DNA from: Hybos culiciformis
Lineage: Eukaryota; Arthropoda; Insecta; Diptera; Hybotidae
Direction: 5' to 3'
DNA: 64,000 bases
Assembly: GCA_964007475.1 (NCBI GenBank)
Contig: OZ023273.1
Span: 128,830,732 to 128,894,731 of the forward strand
In this document: positions 13,196 through 24,503 of the stretch, piece by piece
How the letters are laid out: each line of letters starts with the position of its first letter
Position numbering within the stretch: position 1 is the stretch's first letter
Made by a program: the position numbers and the translations under genes
Notes under the pieces: model-generated
Database searches by the model: none
The model's input: only the letters and a program-made list of their open reading frames with translations
What the model was told of the DNA's origin: nothing

Positions 13196-16100
13196 TAACC
13201 TCATTTTTATTTCTCAATTTTTCATTAATCATGTGTATTTTCGTAATCAATTTATCGCTATGTAAGATCTCATTACTAATTTCTAGAAAAGTTTTTTATC
13301 TTTTACCTTCTAAAGCTGATTCTCACCCACATACCTACATATAATTTGAAATTTGATTCATAAAAATAAAATAATTAGCATAAAATAATAATTACAGTCG
13401 TAATCATTATAACTATATGCTGTCTTAGTTGATAATGTTTTACCTATTTCGATTTATAATACTAAACCAAACATGTTATCAGTCAGTCTGTTATGCCTTG
13501 ATCTCTTTAATAGCAGAAATAAAGTCTTTCCTTAATGCATAAAAATAAATAAAAAAAATAAAAATAAAAAAATAATAATATAAAACTTTATTATAGTTGT
13601 GCTTAGAATGTTAATGTTTCATTTATTCCGCAATCGCGTTTTACAATTATTGGCTGTCCACTGCGCACAAGAAAGTTTTAAAACCTCATTTTCATTTCCT
13701 GATTGATATCAATAAAAATATATAATAATGTTATCGTATGTATAAGTTTTTTTTTTTTTTTTTTAATATTAAAAAAATCACAATAAAACAAATAAAAAAG
13801 AAAATAGAAAATTTATAATATGAAAACAGAGAGAATAAAAAATAAAAAAAAAAGCATAATATCTCCCGCTAAGGTGAATTGTTTCCCACGTTTATTGATG
13901 CGATTGCGCGAAAAGAAAAGAAATTAAAACAAAAAATAAAAAAAAATTTGTGCATCTACTGATCTTGATTATGTGGAACTTTACAAATCAACACTTTTTT
14001 TTGTACAATTAAGCAATAATTTCTTAAAATTTTTAAAATCTTCAATAAATCGTTGTAAATTTATTTCTTTAGAAATTTTGGTTAAAAAATTTTCTTTTTT
14101 TTGAGAAAAATTCATATTCAATATTATGTATGGTATTTACTATCTATAATTCCTCGTCAATTCCATGTTGATTAAAATATAATTTGTTCGAATATGTCTG
14201 GTTTAGGCGATGGTTTCAGATGATTATTAACGAGAACGGCTGAAATTATTATCAAACGTTCGCACAGTTCGAATCCTCAAAGAGTAGTTTAGTTATTTTA
14301 TGACCCGCAGAAGTAGCCTAAACGAAAGATATGTTTTTACTTATTTATCTGTACTCACAATCAAAAAAGTACACTGATTTTTAATCCACAGTGAGTGTTG
14401 ATTTAATTTTGTTATCAAACTATATACTGCTTGTCATCATAACGAAATATGTTTTGTCATCTCTTTATGTATACGTATATTTAAAAAATATATTTAAAAT
14501 TTTTTAATAAATCCTTCTTAAGTAGGTATATATGTTTAATGCCAAAAATTGTAAAAAAAATATTTATATTAAAAATAAATAAGATTCAATAAATTATCAT
14601 ATACAACAGTAAAGCATTTTAAAGATTCTATAATAGATATTTTTTTTTTTAAATAAATCATTAGCGGGATAAAATTATTTAACACAAAATTGAAAAATCA
14701 TGTGAAATTACAAGCAAAATATAATATTAAATGTGCGTTTCTCATATTATGATATGAGATTTTACTGCGATGATGAGTAAAAAACCAGATTTCCAGATCT
14801 TATAATAATAATTGAAAGTTAGAACACGTTTCGTTATTCTCAGAAAATTTGAAAAATAAAAAATAATTTAAAAATAAAATGTAAAAAAATTAAAAAAAAA
14901 AAAACTTTGATTCACGACATTATTATCTTGTAATAAATGTAAGAAAACAAAATTGTTTATAATTGAAATTTTTATTTTAGGTACATTTAAAGCTGTGCCT
15001 GGAAATAACATCAAAAAATGAAAAACTTGAAAAATTAGAACCGTAATTTGCCTCCGTCATAATATATTCTTGATTTAAAAAGTATGTTAAAAAAACAACA
15101 CATTACTGGTTTTTAGGAATAAAAAACTAAATTGAAAAAGAAGCTTTAAAATTTCATAAAAATAACTGATGACGTATGTAAACAGAAAATTAAAATGCTT
15201 ACTTTATTTCATTTATTTATCTACAGGGATGTTGGAGGATTTATAATACCTACCGAAGGTATTATACAAGCTTTCATATGTTACAGCGTTTTCGTTTAAA
15301 ATTTCTGCTTATAGTCTGAAAAAAATTTCAGAAATAATTCCGTAAATTTCGAAAAATAATTGCGATATTAAGATATATGACAGGATATAATATCAAAAAG
15401 TTATTGTTTGTATTCTTAATTAAAATGTATTTGTACCATTTCAATTTAATTTATAAATACAAATTAAATAGTTAAAAATTAATAAAAGTAAGAGTTTCAA
15501 AAAACAAAATTAAAAGTTACTGTTCTATTCCTTTTTGATAAGTGATTTTATCACAATAAAACTTTAAAGTCTAGTACCCTTAACACACTTTTACCTAATT
15601 TAGTCTTATTCACTAAGACGTCTTTTTTTTAATTTAGTTTTAAATTTAGAATTTATTATTTATTTAACAACAATTATTTTTTTTTCACTTCTATATTTTA
15701 TATGTTTTTTACTTAACTTGTTTAAAATAAATTCAAAAAACATTACAAATCTAATTAAAAATTGTTTGTTTTGCTTTGCTGTTAAAATAACTAGAAAATA
15801 CGTTCTTCGACCAAGTTTTTGAAAAGACTATATTAAGACTAAATTAAGTAAAGGGTATAAAAGTCTTAAATATGGTTATGGGAATCCATACTACGGTAAT
15901 AGGTCTTTCTCAAAAATGGATTTAAAAACAACTGAGTACATGGTAAAAGAGCTTTTGCACTGAGTGGAATTCAAAATTGCAACTTTGTTTTATAAATCCG
16001 GCATTATGCCTTCATGATATAATAAATCTAAAACAGCAAAACATTATGTAAAACTATATATATACATATACGTATTTCTTATGCATATATAAAAAGCTAT

Positions 16101-17686
16101 GTACTAGCTTTTTATTAGTTTCTCATAATAAATACATTTTGTATGAGATTTATGATTCAAATTAAGAATTTAAACATCAATTTTGCACTTCCATCGTGAC
16201 AAAAAAATATTTACATTTTAAATGTTATTTTATTTTATGTCTAGATTTTATAATTTTTTTTTTAGATAAAATAATAATTATGTACATGTGAACATTTTCT
16301 ACGTCATCTGAATATTTTAATATTTATTTTTAATAAAAATTAATTATTTCAATATTTTTATTGCAATAAATAGAATAGCACTTTAAAAGAGAAATATAGA
16401 GTTAGTTCAAATTATTGCTTAAAATAATTTATCGCATTTCAAATTAAAACTTAATTTCAAACTTTTCGGGTGAATGAAATGTCTTAATACAAATAATAAG
16501 TATGCATAATATTTAGTTCACTTAAATGAACTTACATACAACTTGCAAAAAATTTTAAAATTTTAAATTTCCAAATAAACAAAAATCTTTGTTGAAATTT
16601 CAGAATCTATGCATACAAAATATTATTATTACATATCGTTGTTTAATAAAATATTCTTTTAGATAATTTTTCTTTAGACTAAGATGAACTATACACATTT
16701 AACATTTTTTTATTGCGTGCGCTATATAAAAGAAAATTTTTATTTTATTTTAAATTTTATCAAAGTTATTTAAGTCATCTTTTAACACAATATAAAAGTG
16801 TTATAGAATTTAAAAAACGAAAACAAAATTGCAAAACTCTAAGAGAAAATAAAATTAATTCATGTTTAAAATATGAATTATTTTATAAATATATAAAATA
16901 TTAAATGATTTTATAGGATATAAATAATAATAATAAAAAAAAAATTTACAACAACAGCAGTTATAAATATTTTTATGAATGGGAAAATTTTATTTTTTTC
17001 TATTATACATTACTATTACATATATTTAATGATTTTTATTAGAAAATATATATTTTATATTATATTATTTATGATAAATAATGTCTCTTTAAATATAAAA
17101 TAAAAAAGATTTGAAAAAAAAAGAAGAAAATAATAAAAAAAAAATTAAACATTAAATGAAAAAGATTAAGATTTTTAACATTTTCACACATAAACGGATT
17201 GTGTTATATGAGTCCAAATCAATATTGATATTTATTTATATTATTTATTTTTTTCTTATTTATTTACTTATAGGAATTTAATCCAATTTTCAATATAATA
17301 AAAATTATGAGGAAAATATTTTCCAAGAATTTTCATTTCATATCCAACAACTGTAAATTATTGCAAAATAAATACTGATATTTTCTTGGAAATTAAAATA
17401 ATAATAATAAAAAAAAAAAAACAAAGTGTGTAAAAACAGGCTTACTGTTTTTTTTATCTAAAAGGTATTCAAATGTATGCGTGTAGTATAGTATCCTACT
17501 CCTAAAATAATAAAAATTATAATAATTTTTAGGAGGATAATATTTAATATATCAAAATTCGAGAATTCTCCTAATTATAAAAAATTGTTTTATTGAACTG
17601 AAAATTAAAAATTTGAATAAAAATAATAATTTTATTTAAGTTTTTTTACCCTAAAATTTATTATTTCAAAAGTTTCACCCGGAGCC
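13196..17686. other. AT-rich non-coding stretch
   Basis: No gene is recognised. Two mildly GC-richer patches (about 13625-13690 and 13860-13915) carry short open frames with no known match. A small inverted repeat, TATAATACCT/AGGTATTATA, sits at 15242-15266. The rest is AT-rich filler. Confidence 0.6.
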
Positions 17687-17914
17687 TTAAGAGGATGTGG
17701 GAGTCTCTAAATTTAGATTGTTTTAAAGTTTAATTTAGAAAAAAAATGCGTTCACTATCTCACTAAAATAGTTTTGAAGAGATTTCCAGCACTAGCCTTA
17801 AACGATTATAAAAAGTTTTATAGCGTTTTAAAGTATCAAACCGCAGAAAGTGAATGACATATTCTTCCTTAATTAAACTTTAAAATAATCTAAAAATCTC
17901 TCACATCCTCTTAA
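17687..17914. mobile_element. Small TTAA-flanked inverted-repeat element (MITE-like)
   Basis: TTAA at 17687-17690 and TTAA at 17911-17914 flank a 220-bp body. Its ends are inverted copies: GAGGATGTGGGAG at the left and, on the minus strand, GAGGATGTGAGAG at the right. Imperfect similarity continues inward for about 60 bases on each side (ATTTTAAAGTTTAATT-like on both). Flanking TTAA is typical of piggyBac-type targets, but the terminal bases are not the usual piggyBac CCC, so the superfamily is open. There is no coding capacity. Confidence 0.6.
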
Positions 17915-17956
17915 ATTACGAGACTCCGTTTTTGATGACAATTCTCCGGTCTCCGG

Positions 17957-18521
17957 GTTTGCCAGCAAAATCTCCAGGAATCTCAAAAAAAATTAAAATC
18001 CATAGATTTAAAATTCTATAACACTTTTTTTTATGGAAAGTATAATTCAGTTTTTCAAAAATTTAGTGAATTAAATTCATTTATTTTGAAAGCAAATTGT
18101 TTTTGCCATGTGTTTCATTCCATAACGCAGCTAAATTTGCATGTAAAAAGTTGGATATTTGATGTTGAAACGCTAGTCGATAAAATATACTCTGAATATT
18201 CAACTAGCACAACTAATCTAAGAGAGTTAAAATCTTGTTTCGAATTTTTCAATATGGAGTTCTCGCAAATGATCAAAAATGTGCCAACAAGATGGCTTAG
18301 TTTATCAAAGGTTTTAAATCGAATATTACTGGCTTGGCCTGCAAAATAAGAAAATGAAACTGAAAATGACATGGCATCGCCAGATTTTTGTGAGTTTTAT
18401 TTATATTTTGTTGTATTCTTTTTAAAATTTATGTGTGAATCAATTTTAACGTTAGAAAATTTTTTGATAATTTTATTTTAAATTTCTCCGGGTGAGAGAT
18501 GGTTCAATGTTGGCAACCCTA
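17957..18521. mobile_element. Possible remnant of a hAT element with GGGTTGCCA-type ends
   Basis: Around the hAT transposase fragment there are candidate termini: GGGTTTGCCAGC at about 17957 and, on the minus strand, AGGGTTGCCAAC ending at about 18521. They are similar to each other, and GGGTTGCCA-like ends occur in insect hAT elements. No 8-bp target duplication is visible at these points, so the borders are uncertain. Confidence 0.4.
18032..18463 (+). pseudogene. hAT-family transposase fragment (ZBED-type), broken
   Basis: The frame beginning at 18032 reads YGKYNSVF, ILKANCFCHVFH, FDVETLV, KIYSEYS, ELKSCFEFF and PTRWLSLSKVLNRIL, followed by WPA. This order of motifs is that of the catalytic core of hAT transposases and of the domesticated ZBED/FAM200-like proteins derived from them. 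The segment keeps the conserved RW region. It is only about a fifth of a full hAT transposase (usually 550-700 residues): the BED finger, the first catalytic Asp region and the C-terminal dimerisation domain are absent. A TAA at 18347-18349 ends the frame. Past it, in the same frame to about 18463, family-like residues (FCEFYLYF, SILTLEN) continue, so the stop is a later lesion. It cannot be functional. The antisense 85-codon frame over the same bases is a shadow. Confidence 0.85.
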
Positions 18522-20353
18522 TCTTAAATAATTAATATAACAATATTTAAAATTTCAAAAATTAAGTCAATTCCAATGTGAGTCGATTTACACAAATAAT
18601 AAATAACGTCTGCTAAGAAATGAAACAACGTATGATATTTATATGTCGTTATTAGATAATAGCACCATTCGATTCCTCGTACTCGATTTTATAAGTAAAA
18701 TTACTTTGTAATATTTTTAAAGTTGATTAAAATGTGTTTTTTAGATGAAAATTTTATGTTACTTGATATTTTTCCATACGTTTTTTTTAATTTTCAACTC
18801 TTTAAACTCAAATTACTCGAGACTATACTTTTCATTATACGTTGTTTCATTTCTCAGAAGACGATAACATAGTAATGTTTATTCTTATAAATATTAATAC
18901 AGTATATAGTAAGTATTATTTATTTTTAAATTGAAATAAATTGTATTTAATGTTCCAAACACTTTTATTAAGTTTATCTTAGATGTCAGAAAAATTATAG
19001 TTTAAAGTAAACTAACTTTTTTGTTTTAAATTTAAATTACATAGTTTAAATTAACTTTTTTATTTGAAATTATACTAACTTTATCAATATTTTTTTTTAA
19101 TTTCTAAAAGTTGGACTAAAAAACTTGACATGGATGTTAACAAAAAGGACAATACTTTTATCTTAAATTTATATAAAAGTATTTACAAATATATCAGAAA
19201 ATTTTAAAATAAATGAAATCACAATAACGAAACTTTGTGATATTTTGAAATATAAAACGAAATACAATTTTCATCGAAATCCACTTTCAGCCACCAGTTC
19301 ACATTCTTGGTTACAATCGAACATAAATATTATAATAATTCAATCAATGTACTTATATTTTATATATCAATTTTCATTAGGTATCTTACATCAGTTTTGT
19401 ATCAAATTTATTTGTATAAAAATTTCTCAAAAGCATGGAATTTTCCAAAACAGAACACAATAGCAAATTTTCAATTAGTACAGAAGCAGTTCGAAATAGT
19501 ACAGATAATTCTAAATAGAAATTTTGACTTTCACTTTAAAAATTTTCAAAAATTTAATGTGTTATGTATACGTTTAGTTGTAGGTGTACATAGTATATGT
19601 CTTCACAATCTAGATAATTCTTTCATAATTTCTATATTCATATAATTTTGCCTTTTCTATATAGCTATGCATAAAATAGAAACATTTGTATGTTAAAAAA
19701 AAAAAAATAATTTTTTCCTTTCTTTTTTATATTCTGAATCTAATGCCTAATTGATATTATCTGTGCACCACCAAAGTTAAATTAACACAATTTCCGTTTT
19801 ATCGGAAGTTTAAACGGTATATATTTCCTGGTTCTACTGTTTGTTTTCTGTTATGAATCAAAATGACAAAAGAAAAATTAAATGGATAAGTATTATTGCA
19901 ATGATAACATTAAATTACCCTGCTGTGTGATGAATATTTATTAATATTATATCTCTTGGTAGGCATTTTCGTTGGTGGATTATAAAATAGTGGTCACTAC
20001 TATATTTTTCTTATATCTATATCTACATATATAAATGTTATTTTCGTATTAATGGTATATATATATATTTAGTAAGTTTTGTTTTTTAATTTTATTTTTT
20101 AGTTTTTTTTTTGCTGTTCAACTATGCACTCGTAGTACAAAATCGTGACATTCTATCTGTGCACGTCCACAGCTGATATTAAGAAAGTCTTACATAATTA
20201 TTTTCTTTTCTAAAATAGTATTGTTTTATCAAGAATATTATAATACTAAATAAATATTATGTTATGATAAAAAGAATGACTTTGCTTTCAGCGAATACTT
20301 ATTTTACTCAAATATTTAAAAGTTAAAAAGAGAAAAGCTTTTCCTGAGTTATT
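18522..20353. other. AT-rich non-coding stretch
   Basis: No gene is seen. Overlapping frames of 72 and 112 codons at 19245-19645 are Ile/Phe/Asn/Gln-rich translations of AT-rich sequence and have no recognisable motif. Confidence 0.65.
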
Positions 20354-20543
20354 AGTAGAGTACAATTCAAATCACTTGACCAATCCGTTATGCAAAGCTT
20401 TCCCTTTCCATTACAAAATTCCATACAAAATTGCATGAGCTTTTTTTCTTAAATAATGTCCCCTAAATTTTGTATGGAATTTTGTAATGGAAAGGGAAAT
20501 CTTTGCATAACGGATTGGTCAAGTGATTTGAATCGTACTCTAT
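20354..20543. repeat. Near-perfect long inverted repeat (hairpin)
   Basis: The arm at about 20354-20432 is matched by the reverse complement at about 20466-20543. Over roughly 77 bases only two mismatches are seen. The intervening loop is about 33 bases. Outside the arms the similarity stops sharply, and no target duplication is obvious. A transcript from either strand would fold into one long duplex. It could be a recently inserted foldback/MITE element or a hairpin RNA locus. The sequence alone does not decide between these. Confidence 0.85.
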
Positions 20544-20651
20544 TACCTAAAATTATACATGCAACAAATTAAAATTTAATTAATTTTTTTCTTTTATTAA
20601 GTTCTGTAACTTAAAATGATTAAAGTTTAGAATCTGAAGTATATCTTTGTC

Positions 20652-20760
20652 TATAAAAGCGATTGTATATATTTGTCTGTGACACTCCCAACACTGTCAA
20701 AATCACATCTCGTTCGATATTTAAAAAAAAGATGGCCTATCGCGAAACAACATTCGTAAG
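20652..20760 (+). promoter_or_regulatory. Possible TATA box and tiny first coding exon, weak
   Basis: TATAAAAG at 20652-20659 is followed about 75 bases on by AAAAAAAAGATGG, a fair eukaryotic start context, at 20732. The short frame MAYRETTF then meets GTAAGG at 20756, a plausible 5' splice site. No initiator or downstream exon is recognised, and TATA-like words are common in such AT-rich DNA. This is a weak candidate for the 5' end of a plus-strand transcript. Confidence 0.15.
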
Positions 20761-22928
20761 GATCCACTATTAGATGTTATATTTCCTTAATACATATTAC
20801 ATTATTAGGAAACTTATCAGTTAACTAACTATCGTGATTAAAATAAAAAATTACTTTTTATAACATAAGTTTTTTTTATTTTGACTTTCGATCCTAGACT
20901 TGTTGGATACATACATATTATTTGCATAACATTTCTCTTTTATTTGGTGGCCCTAGTTCGTTGAAACCCATTTCTTTTTGTTTTCTGTTTTTCGGTTAGT
21001 AAAACTTCATTTTGCAAAAAAAAAATAAATAAAATAAAATGAATATAAGTATAAATAAGTAATGCAAGTAACTCAAAAGGGAAGTAAAAAATTTGACTCT
21101 CATTAACAATGTTTAAAGAAAACCACAACACAAAATATATCATTTTTTTTGTTGTGTTTGAAGTGTGGGTGGAAAACTGTGAGGTGAATTTATAATAGCC
21201 CTAAATTACATATTAAACTATTATTATTATTATTATTATTATTTTTTTTTTTTTGAGATTTAATGTTACTTTATTTTTATAATTCTAATACATTTTTAAT
21301 ACTAACCGGACGGAAGGCTAAAAAACAAAAAAAAAAATTAAAATAAAATTTATTAACATAAATACGGAACTTTAACAATATTAGTTTTATATTATTATAT
21401 TTTCATAAAAATTCTGCAAGAGAAACCATTATTTTGAATGTGATGATGTTAATGTAGAAGAAAATTGTATCATCAAGTAAAATGTCATTTTAAATGTGAA
21501 AATACATAAAAATGTTCTTTTTATCAACTTTATTTTTTGTTTCATTATAATTTTAGTAATATACATTGACTTCAAGTTTCTATATAAAAGAAACGCACAT
21601 AAAAATAATAATTAGTTTTTTTCAGTTCTACCAAACTACACTATTATTGTGCCCATAACAATACAATATTTTAGTCTATAATGTTAGTGAAAAAGTTTCA
21701 TTTATTATCTGCACACAATATAATATTGAAATAAAAACAAAAAAAATGTATTAGATAATTTTTGGAATCTAATATAAAATACGAAAAAACAGAACTAAGT
21801 TTTTATGAAATTAACAATCATCTTATAATAAAATCAAACATTTTATTAGTATGTTAACCATAAATATGCTTAGGAAGTAACAACTAACAAGGGATCAATT
21901 ATATTATATGTATAGCACAATATTTACAGTCGTCGTAAGGGTCTAATCTTTATAAAATGTACATTATGTATAATCTTCTATAATGCACTATGTAATATTT
22001 ATATAAAATAAATTTAATTTTCATTAATAACTTGTAGTCTCCTCTGTAAAGACTAAAGACTACATTAGTGTTACAGTGCTATTTATAGTGTTAGCAAAAT
22101 TAATATAAATTTAATCTTTAGCTTGTTACACAGAACTTTTTTCTATACATTATGCATTTATTATAAAAAAATTTATTTTAAAAAAAATACTTAGTTTTTA
22201 TTAGAAAACAGAATTAAAATTTCAAGCTTTTATAATTATTATAATAATTGTACGAAAATATAAAAACATGCCTTTTATTAAATAAATTTTTTGTATATAT
22301 AATAATATACATACAAATTTTTTCAAAGATGTTACTGAAGTTGAAAACTTTCTATCCAATAAACCATTTTCGTCCTATACCGTAAGATTTTTCGTTAAAT
22401 AAAAAAAAAAAACATTCCAAAAGTTTATATTAAATAATACAACTTTTATTCAACAACACGTTAGCTATTTATACCATCTATATTTTATAAAGTATGTATA
22501 TAATATTCAAAAAAGAAAACGGAAACGAGATGAGAATAAAAGTATCCCTTTAGGCTAATGATAATTTTATATACATATATATTTCCATTATAACCATCAT
22601 GTCCTACTTATTTTTTAAAATATTATGAACCTTATTAAAGAAACATCAAAGTAATTTTTCATTGTATTTCCTAAAGGTTATTTTGTTTTTAATGCAAGTA
22701 TACTTTTTTAACTATATAAATATTAAAATTAAGTTGAAAATTTTTAATTAGATGAATATTAAAAACAAGTATTTTATTTTAACTGCAGGATAATTGACAG
22801 GGTAGACATTAGATAATGTGGATAAAATTTGTACGTATCGAAATGCTTTTAAGAAATGCTTTTAATATTATTACATTTTAATCTAGAGTTAGTATTTATG
22901 CACCTGTGATGTGTAATTCTTCCGTCTT
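20761..22928. other. AT-rich non-coding stretch with a TTA microsatellite
   Basis: No gene is seen. A (TTA)n run of about eight units ending in poly-T lies at 21218-21254. A 67-codon minus-strand frame at 20940-21143 is mostly filler. Confidence 0.65.
21218..21254. repeat. TTA microsatellite followed by poly-T
   Basis: About eight TTA units run directly into a poly-T tract. It is a simple repeat likely to vary in length. Similar shorter ATT/TTA runs occur near 47340, 57915 and 58690. Confidence 0.8.
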
Positions 22929-23092
22929 ATGGTGGGTTTTTACATAAACAAGAACCAACAACAGAATCAGAATACCACAGAAAACATCTATCTGGCGTCA
23001 GAATCGAGACAAGTGGCAGCCAGAATTTCAAAGTTTTCAAAGTAATTTCATTGTTTCTGTTTGAGATTCTGATTTATGTTAAAATGCTTGCG
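22929..23092. repeat. Short inverted-repeat element or 38-codon open frame
   Basis: Bases 22929-23045 form an ATG-to-TAA frame of 38 codons with mixed composition (ENIYLASESRQVAARI), unlike AT filler. However, GGTGGGTTTTTACATAAAC near its start is partly mirrored on the minus strand by GCATTTTAACATAAATCAG near 23080. CAGAATC-type words lie in both arms, as in small non-autonomous elements. I favour a worn MITE, with the open frame a by-product. No protein family is recognised. Confidence 0.3.
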
Positions 23093-24427
23093 ACAAATTT
23101 TGTTTGAGACAAGTTATTCAAAAGTTTCTAAATCAATGTTGGATTGTTTGAGAAATCCTCAAACAAAAAAAAAATCATGATGCTGTTATACTTTTATTCA
23201 GTATATGAATTAGGAGACGTATATTTTCTGAAAAAGAATCTAACAAAAAGCTTAAAATATATATGTATGTACATTATAAACAACATATTTTATATTATAC
23301 ATTTTATATATATTCGAATTTGAAATAATGTAATAAAACATCTGGTTGTAAAATTTTATGTATAGCCCAGGAATTGAAAATTATGTTATTTTTCTTAAAA
23401 ATACTATATACTTACATAATATTTGATACATAATATTTGATTAAGTTAATAATCGTGAACAATTATTATTAATAATTATTATATAAATTAAATTAATAAC
23501 TGTATATAGGTATATATATAAAAATAATATAATAATGTGTAGAAATGTATGTATCAAGATGGTTCTTTTTTTGAAAAACCAGAACATTTTTATTATCTTA
23601 TCAGACATAATGGCAACCATTATCGCTTCATTGACTTTAAACTAGAATATTATATTCAGTCAGAGAGAATATGTACTTTTTGTTTCAATTTTCTTTCTTA
23701 TCTTTTGTTAGTTAAATGTTTTCTCTTACGGCATGTTGTTATAATATCATGAAAGTACTTTCAACACTTTTTATTTTATTTTATTTTTTTTTATTTTTTA
23801 CTTTTTGTCTTCACGTCTATAATGCTTTTAAATTCAAACAGTGTTCACATTTATGCAAGTGACATACCACCCTCATTGGCCCCATTTTCACATACATAAA
23901 AAATAATAATAAAAGATATAACAACAAAACTTGCCAAATGTATTTATGTATTTATATATATGATATATATTGTTTATTATAATGTAACACGTGAGGAATC
24001 TGTGCGAAAAATGATGAACAAAAATTTGTTAAGTTTTTTTAAAATTCAAACTTTTTATTATTTTAACATCATATTATTTAGAAAGTATTTAAATTTTTCA
24101 CATGTGTGTATGTATATGTTAAACATTATTACATAAAATATTTTTTGGAAATTCTATACCATTCTATACATATTAATGGAAAAATTCTAATACAAATGCT
24201 ACATATATTTTTTCAAAAATAATAAAATATTTTGATTACGTAAGAAGAATTAACCTATACCTTATTTTTCAAAAGATTGCTGTTTTAACATTGATAATTG
24301 AGTAAATCCTTTGAGCCAGACCTAATAAATTATCAAATAATTGTCAACAACAAATAAGCCATTAAAATAAAAATAAATAAAACATTTTAAAGTTGTCTTT
24401 CATTTCTTCTACTTGTCAATGCATACC
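23093..24427. other. AT-rich non-coding stretch
   Basis: No gene is seen. The 67-codon frame at 23549-23752 has no recognisable motif. Confidence 0.65.
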
Positions 24428-24503
24428 ATTTCCATATTGAGGGTCGCGTTATTTTGTACTCATATTTTATAGGTCGCTATAGCAAAAAGGTTGAGAAACG
24501 CTG
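24428..24503 (-). mobile_element. Solo terminus of a hAT (Charlie/Buster-like) element
   Basis: On the minus strand the segment begins CAGCGTTTCTCAACCTTTTT and continues with GCTATAGCGACC and, further on, GCGACCC. The end CAG(T/C)G(T/G)TTCTCAACC followed by a T run is the familiar terminal inverted repeat of many animal hAT elements. No partner end is seen within the window, and the next 8 bases outward (TTCTATAC) are not repeated at a second terminus. This is therefore a one-ended fragment. Confidence 0.6.

Noticed and set aside
14255..14295. Possible tRNA at AGTTCGAATCC
   Set aside because: It has a B-box-like word, but no A box, cloverleaf or acceptor stem can be drawn upstream.
15242..15266. 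Small palindrome TATAATACCT/AGGTATTATA as a regulatory hairpin
   Set aside because: Ten-base AT-rich arms are expected by chance in a window of this size and composition.
18115..18372. 85-codon minus-strand frame
   Set aside because: It is the antisense shadow of the hAT transposase fragment on the plus strand, which carries the recognisable motifs.
19307..19645. 112-codon plus-strand frame
   Set aside because: Composition matches translated AT-rich DNA, another frame overlaps it, and no motif is recognised.
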